Positions 1-7,428 of a stretch of DNA of 11,637 nt are shown piece after piece (the stretch's first letter is position 1; each line of letters begins with the position of its first letter). Origin of the DNA: CAYYFX01 sp964471155 (lineage in GTDB: Bacteria; ARS69); the NCBI GenBank assembly GCA_964471155.1, contig CAYYFX010000116.1:1-11637 (forward strand), given 5' to 3'. The notes below the pieces were generated by a model. It searched no databases, had not been told where the DNA came from, and saw nothing but the letters and a program-made list of their open reading frames with translations. The position numbers and the translations under genes are program-made.

Positions 1-792
1 GGGAGCGGGAGCGGGAGCGGGCGCCGCGGGGCGGTTCACGGGACGGCGCGGCGGCGGGATCGGCTGCCCGGCGCCGTGCTCCGGCAGGCCGAGCGCCTTG
101 CGCGCGGTGCCCAGGTCGTCGTGGATGCGGAGTCGCGGGGCCACGAGAGCGAGGAACTGGCGCACGCCCAGACCCGCCTTCGGCTTCACGAGGTCCAGGG
201 ACCCGCCCTCCATCCGGAACTCCTCGTCGAAGCTCAGGATGGCGTCGGCCACCTGCGAGTCCACGCGCTCCACGCGGGTGAGGTCCAGCAGGACGCAGCC
301 GAAGGACGCGGAGCGCGCGTGATCCAGCGCCGGCCGGATCTGGTCCACGGCGGCGGCCGCGATCTCCTCCGGCAGCGCCGTGACCACCGCCACCTCGCCG
401 TGCAACTCCAGGTCGAAGGTGATCGGGTAGCCGCCGAGCAGGCGGGTGGACTTCGCGAGCAGCGCCGTGGCCTCGAAGGGCTTCGCGAGGTGATCGTCCA
501 CCCCGGCCTGCGCGGCCGCGGTCAACGTGCCCGCGTCCGCCCGCGACGTCACCAGGAGGACGGGGATGTCCCGGCATCGATCGTTCGTACGGAGGCGGCG
601 CGTCACCTCGAGACCGTCCAGCTTCGGCATCGCCACGTCCATCACGATCAGGTCGGGGGTCATGGCGAGCGCCTTCCTGAGCGCCTCCTCGCCGTCGGCG
701 GCCGTGTCCACGGCGTGGCCGATGCGCTCGAAAACGCCGGCGATCATCTGGGAGATGAATCGAACGTCATCGACAACGAGGATGCGAGCCAT
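1..792 (-). CDS. Receiver-STAS response regulator (C-terminus cut by window edge)
   Basis: This open frame runs from an ATG at 792 off the left edge; 264 residues are visible. Residues 1-118 form a CheY-like receiver that looks fully functional: acidic pair D8/D9, phosphoacceptor D52 (in IVMDVAMP), switch residue T82 (LLVTSRA) and K104-P105. Residues about 125-235 look like a STAS domain, the fold of anti-sigma-factor antagonists such as SpoIIAA. The segment LLDLTRVERVDSQVADAI carries D178-S179 at the place where the phosphorylatable Ser of the family lies. From about residue 243 the chain becomes Pro/Ala-rich and ends in Ala-Pro repeats at the edge, so it is either a tail or a linker to a further domain that cannot be seen. 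Role (inferred): phosphorylation of the receiver would modulate a partner-switch protein. No kinase, phosphatase or sigma factor is visible nearby. The neighbour upstream on the same strand is the HD-GYP gene. No good Shine-Dalgarno sequence lies before the ATG, but the receiver begins in the canonical way (MARILVVDD), so the start is well supported. Confidence 0.9.
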   Translation of the reverse strand, partial: MARILVVDDVRFISQMIAGVFERIGHAVDTAADGEEALRKALAMTPDLIVMDVAMPKLDGLEVTRRLRTNDRCRDIPVLLVTSRADAGTLTAAAQAGVDDHLAKPFEATALLAKSTRLLGGYPITFDLELHGEVAVVTALPEEIAAAAVDQIRPALDHARSASFGCVLLDLTRVERVDSQVADAILSFDEEFRMEGGSLDLVKPKAGLGVRQFLALVAPRLRIHDDLGTARKALGLPEHGAGQPIPPPRRPVNRPAAPAPAPAP

Positions 793-908
793 GACCGGTC
801 CGGCAGGAGGGACGATGCGGTTGCCCGCGGGAGCTCCGTTGGTTCTATCGGACGGGCGGGGACCGGCCTGAAGGTGGGTGCCGGGGCGGTTATCCGGGAG
901 CTTCGGCG

Positions 909-930
909 TTCCGCGGGCGACCCCGCGGAA
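909..930 (-). terminator. Perfect 9-bp hairpin in the 167-bp gap between the two signalling genes
   Basis: TTCCGCGGG (909-917) and CCCGCGGAA (922-930) form a perfect inverted repeat with a 4-nt loop. It lies 30 bp after the stop of the HD-GYP gene and about 117 bp before the receiver-STAS start. No T-run follows on either strand, so it may be a weak or factor-assisted terminator, an attenuating structure or a protein-binding site. The rest of the gap (793-959) holds only a weak promoter-like pair for the downstream gene on the minus strand (TTCAGG at 872-867, 17 bp, GATAGA at 849-844). I would not rely on that pair. Confidence 0.4.
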
Positions 931-959
931 GCCCCGGGAAGCCCGTCGGGACGGCCCGG

Positions 960-2879
960 TCAGGGAGCGGTCAGGACCTCCTCGAACCAGTCCTCGCCGC
1001 CCGCGGGGTCGACGGGCGCGCCGCGCACGACCTGCGCGCAGAAGACCGCCACGATCGCGGGGTCGAACAGCAGCCCGGCGGCCGCCTCCAGGCGTTCCAG
1101 ACCCCGCTCGGGGTCCGCTCCCCCGTCCAGGGGGCGCCACCGGTCCCAGCAGTCCGCGACCGCGAGGATGCGCCCGAACAGGTGGATGCTCTCGCCGCGC
1201 AGTCCGTACGGGAAGCCGTGGCCGTCGATCCGCTCGTGGTGCTGCTCGATGCCCTGGAGCACGCCGGGCGAGGGCCGGCAGCGCGACAGGATCCGCGACC
1301 CCAGCAGGGGATGCATCCGCAGCCGGCGCGGGTCCGTCTCCGGACCGCCGCGGGAATCCCCGGAGATCGCCAGCTTGCCCACGTCATGGAGCAGGCCCGC
1401 GAGCGCCAGGTCCCGCAGCTCGCGCGACCCGAGACCCAGTGCGCGCCCGACGCGCACGGCGCTCCGGGACACGCGCTGCGCGTGGCCGCGGTCGGCCGGG
1501 CGGCGCAGCTCGAGCGCGGCCACCAGGCCGAGCGTGGCGGCCAGGGCCACGTCGCGAAGGCTCTCGTCGCGCTGCAGGCAGCGCAGGGATCCGGACGCGG
1601 CCTCGGCGAGCGACTCGAGCGCCTGCAGCTCGGCCAGGTCCAGGTCCGCCGCGTCCTCGCGGTTCCCGAAGAACAGGATTCCCACGCCCACGCCTTCCGC
1701 GCGCAGCGGCATGGCCCACTGCAGCCCGGCGTCGCCGAGCCGCTGCAGCTCCCGCAACGCGACGCCGTCGGGGGGGACGGCGGCGAGTCGCGTGACCCCC
1801 GGCCGATCGAAGCAGTGCGCGCCGACGCCGTGCTGCGCCGTGAGCCCGATGCGATCCAGGGCCTGCGGCGGCAGACCCTCCGTCGCGAGCACGGAGAGCA
1901 TCGTGTCGTTCGCGTCGCGGCGCAGGAACAGCGCCGAGCGCGGCATCTGCAGCTCGCGGTGCGTCGCGCGCAGGATCTCGCGTCCGAGAAGGCGGCGGGA
2001 GCCCACCCGCGTGAACGCCTCGGACATCTCGTGCAGGCTGCCGAGACTGCGCGTGCGCGCCTCCAGCAGGACGCGCGTGCGATCCAGTTCGTCGCTGGCC
2101 ATCGCCGCGCGCACCGCGCTGCCCACGAGGCTCACGAGCGTCTCGCGCAGCGGGCCCGGCGCCGGCGGATCGCGCAGGACCAGCGCCAGATCGGTCTCCT
2201 CGGCGCCGGACTGCACGGCGAGGCCGGCCACCTCATGGACCGCGCCCTCGTGCACGATGCGCGTGAGGAACGGACGCAGGCCCCGGCCGCGCGTGCGCCG
2301 GAAGAGTTCCGCGGAGGCGGCCTGCGCGAGCCCCGCGTCCAGTCCCTGTGCGGCCTCCACCCAGTGGCCCGTCCGGGTGCCCCGCCGCACCACGAGCGAA
2401 CCGCGCACGCCGAAGTACGCGTCGAAGGACTCCGTCAGGAGGTCGCAACGCGCCTCGACGGAGCGCAGGCTCGGCAGCGCGCCAGCCAGCCGCCGGATGA
2501 GATCGAGGCACGCGCTCGCGGGGTCCGGCGACGGGCCGGGACGCGCATCGAGGAGGATCTCCTCCACGCGCCGCCCCAGCTCGTCGACATCCCGGGCCGG
2601 CGGCGCGGCGGGATCCGCGCCGGGCGCGGCCGCCAACGCGGGAACCCGGGGAATCGGGACGTGCGCCGCGCCCGGGGCCAGATCCCGCAGGCCCGCGCCG
2701 GGCCCGCCGTCGGTGACGATCACGTCGGGCCGCAGCCCGTCCTCCAGCAGCAGGCGCGCCCCGTCCTCGTCCTCCACGCTCGCCACTTCGTGCCCGGCGC
2801 GTTCCAGGAAACGGTCGAGAACCTGCCGGGCCTCATGGTCCGGTTCGACGAGCAGGATGCGCGCTGACCGCAGGGTCAT
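960..2879 (-). CDS. Degenerate receiver - GAF - HD-GYP domain protein (probable c-di-GMP phosphodiesterase)
   Basis: 639 residues, cytoplasmic, no signal peptide or membrane segment. Residues 1-112 have a receiver-like fold, but the acidic pair is E12-P13, the switch Thr is gone and no Lys-Pro is found; only D57 remains. Residues about 120-265 resemble a weak GAF-type domain. Residues about 280-435 are a clearer GAF-like sensor (starting LHEMSEAF), ligand unknown. Residues about 445-635 are an HD-GYP domain with the expected metal ligands: H466, H498-D499 followed by K502 (HDVGK), H523, H547-H548 and D576 in AVADCWD. The signature reads HHERIDGHGFP, with Phe for Tyr in the GYP triplet. HD-GYP enzymes of this kind hydrolyse c-di-GMP to pGpG or GMP; activity here is inferred from the intact ligands. 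The ATG at 2879 is preceded by GGGGAG at good spacing. The gene is divergent from trpF and lies upstream of the receiver-STAS gene on the same strand. Confidence 0.88.
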   Translation of the reverse strand: MTLRSARILLVEPDHEARQVLDRFLERAGHEVASVEDEDGARLLLEDGLRPDVIVTDGGPGAGLRDLAPGAAHVPIPRVPALAAAPGADPAAPPARDVDELGRRVEEILLDARPGPSPDPASACLDLIRRLAGALPSLRSVEARCDLLTESFDAYFGVRGSLVVRRGTRTGHWVEAAQGLDAGLAQAASAELFRRTRGRGLRPFLTRIVHEGAVHEVAGLAVQSGAEETDLALVLRDPPAPGPLRETLVSLVGSAVRAAMASDELDRTRVLLEARTRSLGSLHEMSEAFTRVGSRRLLGREILRATHRELQMPRSALFLRRDANDTMLSVLATEGLPPQALDRIGLTAQHGVGAHCFDRPGVTRLAAVPPDGVALRELQRLGDAGLQWAMPLRAEGVGVGILFFGNREDAADLDLAELQALESLAEAASGSLRCLQRDESLRDVALAATLGLVAALELRRPADRGHAQRVSRSAVRVGRALGLGSRELRDLALAGLLHDVGKLAISGDSRGGPETDPRRLRMHPLLGSRILSRCRPSPGVLQGIEQHHERIDGHGFPYGLRGESIHLFGRILAVADCWDRWRPLDGGADPERGLERLEAAAGLLFDPAIVAVFCAQVVRGAPVDPAGGEDWFEEVLTAP

Positions 2880-2973
2880 GGACTCCCCGGGTTCCGGGTG
2901 GATTCGGCGTCGTCTCGGCCATCGGCAACTCGCGATCCGGGGTTAAGATCCACCGGGGCCGGTCCTTGCCGCG

Positions 2974-2990
2974 CCGGCCGTCGCGGCCGG
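2974..2990. repeat. Inverted repeat next to the trpF promoter
   Basis: CCGGCCG (2974-2980), TCG, CGGCCGG (2984-2990): a perfect 7-bp inverted repeat with a 3-bp centre. It ends one base before the -35 box of the trpF promoter, inside the divergent intergenic region (2880-3043). The position suits an operator or activator site, but a GC-only palindrome in so GC-rich a genome can arise by chance. Confidence 0.35.
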
Positions 2991-2991
2991 T

Positions 2992-3020
2992 TTGACAGCG
3001 CCTGGCACCCCCTCTAGGCT
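2992..3020 (+). promoter_or_regulatory. Sigma-70-type promoter of the trpF-aroC operon
   Basis: TTGACA at 2992-2997 is a perfect -35 hexamer. After a 17-bp spacer comes TAGGCT (3015-3020), which keeps the T, A and final T of the -10 consensus. Transcription would start near 3027, leaving a leader of only about 17 nt before the trpF ATG at 3044. A G-run at 3035-3039 can act as the ribosome-binding site. A leader this short leaves no room for a trp attenuator or leader peptide, so control, if any, must act at the promoter. Confidence 0.7.
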
Positions 3021-3043
3021 CCCGCCCTGCCCCCGGGGGCCGA

Positions 3044-3676
3044 ATGACCCAGCCGCGACGTTGGATCAAGATCTGCGGGATCACCCGCCTCGCCGACGCG
3101 CGCGCCGCCGCCGAGGCGGGCGCGGACGCCGTCGGGTTCGTGCTGACGCCCAGTCCGCGCCGGGTTTCGCCGGAGGACGCGCGGCGCATCGGCCGAGCCC
3201 TGCCGCCGCACATCCTGCGCTTCGGGGTCTTCGTGGACGAGACGCCCGCCGACATCGCGCGGGCCGTGGCCGGCTCCGAGGTGGATCGCGTGCAGGTGCA
3301 CTCCCCGTCCGACCCCCTGCTGGGGGACCTCTTCGGCCCGAAGGTCGTGCGCGCCTTCCGGGCGCGCGACGAGGACGTCCTCGACACCATCCGCGACGCC
3401 GGCGTCGAGACGTTCCTCCTGGATGCCTATGCGCCCGACTCGCCCGGCGGGACGGGACGAACGTTCGACTGGCGGATCGCCGCGCGCGCGCGCGGGCTCG
3501 GTCGCCTCATCCTGGCCGGCGGCCTGACCCCGGAGAACGTGGGGGAGGCGATCCGCGAGGCGTCGCCCTGGGGCGTCGATGTCTCGACCGGCGTGGAGGC
3601 CTCCCCCGGTGTCAAGGACCCGGGGCGGATCCGCGACTTCGTGACGGCGGTCCGCGCGCGGGACGGCGACGCATGA
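3044..3676 (+). CDS. trpF: Phosphoribosylanthranilate isomerase
   Basis: 210 residues, the usual length for this single-domain (beta/alpha)8 enzyme. It catalyses the Amadori rearrangement of N-(5'-phosphoribosyl)anthranilate to 1-(o-carboxyphenylamino)-1-deoxyribulose 5-phosphate, in cytoplasmic tryptophan synthesis. The N-terminus has the family motif KICGIT with catalytic Cys11. The second catalytic residue is Asp142 in GGTGRTFDW. The C-terminal phosphate-binding motifs are LAGGL (157-161) and GVDVSTGVE (177-185). The segment VQVHS (83-87) matches the family's VQLHG with a Ser for Gly. It is the first gene of the operon and its TGA overlaps the aroC ATG (ATGA). No other trp gene follows, so the remaining trp genes must lie elsewhere. 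Confidence 0.97.
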   Translation: MTQPRRWIKICGITRLADARAAAEAGADAVGFVLTPSPRRVSPEDARRIGRALPPHILRFGVFVDETPADIARAVAGSEVDRVQVHSPSDPLLGDLFGPKVVRAFRARDEDVLDTIRDAGVETFLLDAYAPDSPGGTGRTFDWRIAARARGLGRLILAGGLTPENVGEAIREASPWGVDVSTGVEASPGVKDPGRIRDFVTAVRARDGDA

Positions 3677-4827
3677 GCCGGCTCACCTACACGACCGCGG
3701 GCGAAAGCCACGGCTCCTGCCTGATCGTGCAGATCGAGGGGCTGCCGGCCGGCTTCGCGCTCCCCGTGGCGCTGGCGGACGGGATGCTCCGTCGCCGGCA
3801 GGGCGGGTACGGGCGCGGCGGGCGGCAGAGGATCGAGGCGGACCGCGTGGAGGTGCTCACCGGCGTCCTGCGCGGGACGGCGATCGGCTCCCCCCTCGCG
3901 CTGCGGATCGCGAACCGCGACTCCCGCCTGGACGAGGCGCCGCCCCTGCACCGGCCGCGTCCCGGGCACGCCGACCTGGCGGGCGCGCTGAAGTGGGACA
4001 CCGACGACTGCCGCCCCGTGCTGGAGCGCGCGAGCGCGCGGGAGACCGCGGCGCGGACGGCCGCCGGCGCCTTCGCGAAGGGACTGCTGGCGGAGTTCGG
4101 CATCGACGCCGCGGGCTTCGTGGTGCACCTCGGCGGCGTCGACGCCGACGTGCCCGAGGATCTTCCGCTCGCGGAACTCGTCGCGCGGCGCGACGCGAGC
4201 GACGTGGCGTGCCCGGACGCGCGCGCGGAGGCGGCCATGAAGGCGGCCATCGACGCGGCCAAGCGGGACGGCGACACCGTGGGCGGGATCTTCGAGGTGC
4301 GCGTGACCGGGCTGCCGGCCGGGCTCGGCTCGTGCTTCCGGCGCGAGGACCGGCTGGACGCGCGGCTGGCGGCGGCGGTCATGGGCATCCAGGCCGTGAA
4401 GGGCGTGGAGATCGGGCGCGCGTTCCACGTCGCCACGCAGCGCGGCTCCGCCGTGCACGACGAGATCTTCTGGGATCCCGCGCTCGCCGCGACGCCGCGG
4501 CGCGGCTTCCGGCGCGGCTCGAATCGCGCGGGCGGGCTGGAGGGCGGCATGACCAACGGCGAGACGCTGATCGTCCGCGGTGCGAAGAAGCCCATCTCCA
4601 CGCTGGGGAAGCGGCTCCGCTCCGTGGACCTGCGCACGAAGGAGGCCGGGGAGGCCGCGTACGAGCGCAGCGACATCTGCGCGCTGCCCGCCGCCAGCGT
4701 GATCGCGGAGGCGGTGGTGTGCTTCGAGATCGCCGCGGCGTTCCTGGAACGCTTCGGCGCCGACACGATGGACGAGACGCGCCGGCGCTTCGCCGCCGCG
4801 ACCGCCGCACCCGGGGAGGGGCCATGA
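3673..4827 (+). CDS. aroC: Chorismate synthase
   Basis: 384 residues, normal length. It performs the last shikimate-pathway step, the FMN-dependent anti-1,4-elimination of phosphate from EPSP (5-enolpyruvylshikimate 3-phosphate) to give chorismate, the precursor of tryptophan and other aromatics. Family motifs are present in order: GESHG (10-14, with the conserved His13), RPGHADLAGALKW (95-108, with His99), ERASARETAA (118-127), SNRAGGLEGGMTNGE (283-297) and KKPISTL (305-311), then ERSDICALPAASVIAEA (331-347). The ATG overlaps the trpF stop. An open frame extends upstream to 2992, but the motif spacing and the trpF overlap fix the start at 3673. The TGA overlaps the ATG of the next gene in the same way. 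Pairing with trpF makes sense because chorismate feeds anthranilate. Confidence 0.97.
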   Translation: MSRLTYTTAGESHGSCLIVQIEGLPAGFALPVALADGMLRRRQGGYGRGGRQRIEADRVEVLTGVLRGTAIGSPLALRIANRDSRLDEAPPLHRPRPGHADLAGALKWDTDDCRPVLERASARETAARTAAGAFAKGLLAEFGIDAAGFVVHLGGVDADVPEDLPLAELVARRDASDVACPDARAEAAMKAAIDAAKRDGDTVGGIFEVRVTGLPAGLGSCFRREDRLDARLAAAVMGIQAVKGVEIGRAFHVATQRGSAVHDEIFWDPALAATPRRGFRRGSNRAGGLEGGMTNGETLIVRGAKKPISTLGKRLRSVDLRTKEAGEAAYERSDICALPAASVIAEAVVCFEIAAAFLERFGADTMDETRRRFAAATAAPGEGP

Positions 4828-5924
4828 AGACCCGTTCCGATCGCATCTTCGCCGCGCTCGATCCCGGCGCCTCCGTGGACGCCGTGGCGATCCTCAACGG
4901 CAGCGCGAACTTCGTCGACTCCACGTTCCGCTACGTCTCCGCCGTGGCGCGCGGCGGCTACGAGGGTTGCGCCGCCGTGCTGTTCCCGGACGCGCACCCG
5001 TCCCTGGTGGTGTCGCGGCTGGAGGAGGAGAGCGCGCGCACCGCCCCCGACGCCGACGTCGTGGCCTTCGCCACGCAGGCCGCGTTCCGCGAGGTCCTGA
5101 AGACGGTGCTGGGCTCCGCGCGGCGCATCGGCGTGAACGCGCCGGCGGTGTCCTGGGCGAAGGTGAAGCTGCTCGGCGAGCTGCTGCCGGACGCGGAGAT
5201 CGTGGACGTCGAGCCCGCCATCACGCGCGCGCGCCTCACCAAGGACGCGGAGGAGGCGGCGCGCATCCGCCGCGCCTGCCGGCTGGTCGCGGGGATCGCG
5301 GACGCGCTGCCGGGCGCGCTGCGCGAGGGCATGTCCGAGCGCGACCTGGGCGCGTGGATCGCGAACGCGATGCAGGCGCACGGCGCGCAGCCGGCGTTCC
5401 CCACGATCGTGGCCTTCGGCAAGGGGGCGGCGGAGCCGCACTACGCGCCGGGCGACGTGCGTCTCGCCCCCGGGGACTTCGTCCTGGCGGACTTCGGCGC
5501 GAAGCTGGACGACTACTGCTCCGACATCACGCGCACCTGGGTGTTCGGCCGGGCGAGCGACGCGCAGCGCGCGATGTACGATGTCGTGCGGCGCGCGCAG
5601 GCGAACGCCCTCGCGGCCACGCGGCCCGGCGTGCCCGGGCGCGACGTGCATCGCGCGGCGGCCGACGTCGTGGACGCGTCCGCGTTCGCGGGCCGCTTCA
5701 TCCACGGCACCGGCCACTCGATCGGTCTGGACGTGCACGACGGCGGCGGCCTGAACGACGCCAGCACGATCGTGCTGGAGGCCGGCATGGCGTTCACGAT
5801 CGAACCGGGCGTGTACGTGCCGGGCGTGGGCGGCGTCCGCATCGAGGACACGGTGCTCGTGGCGGACGGCGGCTTCGAGAACCTCACGCCGGCGGCGAAG
5901 GAGCTGGTGGAGGTCGGCGCTTGA
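4824..5924 (+). CDS. M24-family Xaa-Pro aminopeptidase/dipeptidase-like metallopeptidase
   Basis: 366 residues with the two-part structure of short prokaryotic M24B enzymes: an N-terminal creatinase-like domain (about 1-135) and a pita-bread catalytic domain (about 140-366). All five dimetal ligands expected from E. coli aminopeptidase P are present: D223 and D234 (ADFGAKLDDYCSDITRT), H298 (HGTGHSIGLDVHD, with H305 matching the second catalytic His), E327 (TIEPGVY) and E341 (RIEDTV). It should cleave at X-Pro bonds; aminopeptidase or prolidase specificity cannot be told. No signal peptide, so cytoplasmic. The ribosome-binding site GGGGAGG (4813-4819) sits inside the aroC end and the ATG overlaps its stop. 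The function is unrelated to aromatic synthesis; general peptide turnover is the simplest reading. Confidence 0.93.
   Translation: MKTRSDRIFAALDPGASVDAVAILNGSANFVDSTFRYVSAVARGGYEGCAAVLFPDAHPSLVVSRLEEESARTAPDADVVAFATQAAFREVLKTVLGSARRIGVNAPAVSWAKVKLLGELLPDAEIVDVEPAITRARLTKDAEEAARIRRACRLVAGIADALPGALREGMSERDLGAWIANAMQAHGAQPAFPTIVAFGKGAAEPHYAPGDVRLAPGDFVLADFGAKLDDYCSDITRTWVFGRASDAQRAMYDVVRRAQANALAATRPGVPGRDVHRAAADVVDASAFAGRFIHGTGHSIGLDVHDGGGLNDASTIVLEAGMAFTIEPGVYVPGVGGVRIEDTVLVADGGFENLTPAAKELVEVGA
5909..5913 (+). promoter_or_regulatory. Ribosome-binding site that fixes the TTG start at 5921
   Basis: GGAGG lies inside the 3' end of the M24 gene, 7 nt before the TTG at 5921. The TTG overlaps the M24 stop codon (TTGA). 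No ATG occurs in this frame until 6097, which lies after the first membrane segment, so the site decides for the TTG. Confidence 0.65.
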
Positions 5925-7357
5925 GCGGAGCGGGCGTCCCGCCCCCTTCCCCCGCGCCGTCGCGGCTCGCGCGCTTCTTCCGCGGCCTCGAGGACCGGCC
6001 CCGGTTCGTGCTCCCGCTGCTGCTCCTCACCGCGTGCACGCTCGCCTACGTCGAGGTCGCCGTGCGCAAGGCGTTCCCGTACGTCGTGCCGGCGATGCTG
6101 GACCGGACCCTGCTGCCGGAGACGGAGCTCCGCGGGAACCTGCACCAGGCGTTCCGCACGGCGTCGCTGCTGCTGCCGGTGCCGGCCATGCTGGTCACCG
6201 CCGTGCTCGCGTGGATCCTGCTGCAGCCCGCGCGCGCGCGGCTCCCGTTCCCCCGCGTGTTCCTGATCACGGCCTGGGCGTCGGTGCCGGTGTCGCTCGG
6301 GCTGCTCGTGAAGACGGCGATCGCGATCGCGACGGGCCAGCCGGATCCGCCGGTGAACCTGGGCGCGATCGCCGGCGCCGAGGCGCCGCTCGCCCGCGCG
6401 GCGGTCGCGCTCACGAACCCGTTCGTGTGGCTGGCCGCCGGCGCGTCGTACGCCGGGCTCCGCGCGTACGGCGCCGCGCGCGCGGCCGCCGGGGCCGCGG
6501 GCGTCGTTCCGTGGGCGGCGTGGATGGCGGGGCTGGCGCTCCTCTTCGGCGGCGGGACACGCTTCGCGCCCGACGCGCCCGTGCCCACCGACGAGTGGCC
6601 CGAGATCGCGGGCGGCGGCATCACGCTGCGCTACCCGCCCGGGGAGGAGGGAACGGCGCGGGAGCTGTTCGATCTCGCGGGCGGGTTCTCGGCGCGGATG
6701 CAGGAGCGCCTCTCGCTGAAGCTGAAGCCGCTCCGCGTCCACGTGTATCCGGATCACTCCAGCCTGGAGCGCGCCACCGGCGAGATGCTGCACGTGCTCG
6801 TGACCGGATCGATCCGCGGCTCCGACCTCCTGTACCTGGAGCTGCCGGGACGCAGCGCGGCGCTCACCCGGGAGGCCGCGCTGCGCGAGGCGCTGCGGTG
6901 GGTCGGCCTCGTGCGCCTCGCCCCCGCCGCGCCCGCGGCGCCGCGCTGGTTCGTCGAGGGGTTCGTCCACGCGGCGGTGCACCCGGGCACGCCGGAGCTG
7001 GACCGGCGGTTCCGCGCCGTCCTCCGCCGCGACGGCGTTCCCACCTACGCACGGATGCTGGACCCCTCGATCTTCCGCACCCCCGAGGGGCCGCTGCTCG
7101 CGCGCTCCCTCGTGGATCACCTCGCGTTCGTCGCCGGTCCGCAGGCGCCGGAGCGGATCATGCGCGACATCGTCCGCGGCACGCCCTTCCGCGACGCCGT
7201 CTTCGAGGCGACGCGGCTCACGACGTCCGCGCTGGAGTCCGGCTGGACGGAGGCGCTCCGCGCCGCGGCGAAGGAGCCGGGCGACGAGGCCTCCCCCGCT
7301 CCCGCGGACTCCGCCGGCCGCATGGACGACGTGGCCCCGTTCCTCCGGGAGTCCTGA
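5921..7357 (+). CDS. Membrane protein: Yip1-like N-terminal part plus peptidase-MA-like domain lacking HExxH
   Basis: 478 residues from a TTG start. The first 210 residues hold about five hydrophobic segments (near 28-47, 86-103, 113-131, 160-183 and 193-211), with a spacing and an NPFVWLAAG segment reminiscent of Yip1-domain proteins. Residues about 228-450 should lie outside the membrane. They match the course of the peptidase-MA (gluzincin) family: a VHVYPDHSSLE strand, then a helix where HExxH normally stands, then PRWFVEGF (341-348), the equivalent of P-x-W-x-x-E-G carrying the third zinc ligand. In this copy the HExxH position reads REALR (322-326), so both His are Arg and zinc binding is not expected. 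Residues 451-478 are a charged, probably disordered tail. The role is unknown; a scaffold or binding function derived from a protease is possible. It is the last gene of the operon and coupled to the M24 gene. The domain calls are inferences from motif recall, not from a search. Confidence 0.82.
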   Translation: MSGAGVPPPSPAPSRLARFFRGLEDRPRFVLPLLLLTACTLAYVEVAVRKAFPYVVPAMLDRTLLPETELRGNLHQAFRTASLLLPVPAMLVTAVLAWILLQPARARLPFPRVFLITAWASVPVSLGLLVKTAIAIATGQPDPPVNLGAIAGAEAPLARAAVALTNPFVWLAAGASYAGLRAYGAARAAAGAAGVVPWAAWMAGLALLFGGGTRFAPDAPVPTDEWPEIAGGGITLRYPPGEEGTARELFDLAGGFSARMQERLSLKLKPLRVHVYPDHSSLERATGEMLHVLVTGSIRGSDLLYLELPGRSAALTREAALREALRWVGLVRLAPAAPAAPRWFVEGFVHAAVHPGTPELDRRFRAVLRRDGVPTYARMLDPSIFRTPEGPLLARSLVDHLAFVAGPQAPERIMRDIVRGTPFRDAVFEATRLTTSALESGWTEALRAAAKEPGDEASPAPADSAGRMDDVAPFLRES

Positions 7358-7428
7358 ACCGGCACCTGTCCCGCGGCGCACACGGGTGAACGCTGCGGTG
7401 CACCGGCCCCCGCGGCCGCCGCCGCCCC

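Noticed and set aside
1..18. GGGAGC hexamer repeated three times at the left edge
   Set aside because: It only encodes the Ala-Pro repeats of the regulator's tail; too short to call a separate repeat element, although its full length is hidden by the window edge.
844..872. Possible sigma-28-like or sigma-70-like promoter before the receiver-STAS gene
   Set aside because: CCGATAGA recalls the sigma-28 -10, but the -35 partner is at the wrong distance, and the sigma-70 reading matches only half of each hexamer.
76..2946. A very long plus-strand open frame (956 codons) opposite the signalling genes
   Set aside because: It is the antisense shadow of two well-supported genes. Its translation is Arg/Ser/Pro-rich with no domain; high GC removes stop codons from shadow frames.
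3481..3494. A CG dinucleotide run that might be a slippage site
   Set aside because: It lies inside trpF, encodes ordinary Ala-Arg residues in a surface helix, and is expected at this GC content.
2992..3672. Upstream extension of the aroC frame (possible fusion protein)
   Set aside because: It overlaps trpF in another frame and begins inside the promoter -35 box; the chorismate synthase N-terminus is complete from 3673.
3993..4823. Upstream extension of the M24 frame inside aroC
   Set aside because: It is an Arg/Gly-rich shadow of aroC; the M24 protein is full length from 4824 with a good ribosome-binding site.
3687..5738. A 683-codon minus-strand frame opposite aroC and the M24 gene
   Set aside because: Composition is His/Arg/Ala-rich, no motif is present, and both opposing genes have full sets of catalytic residues.
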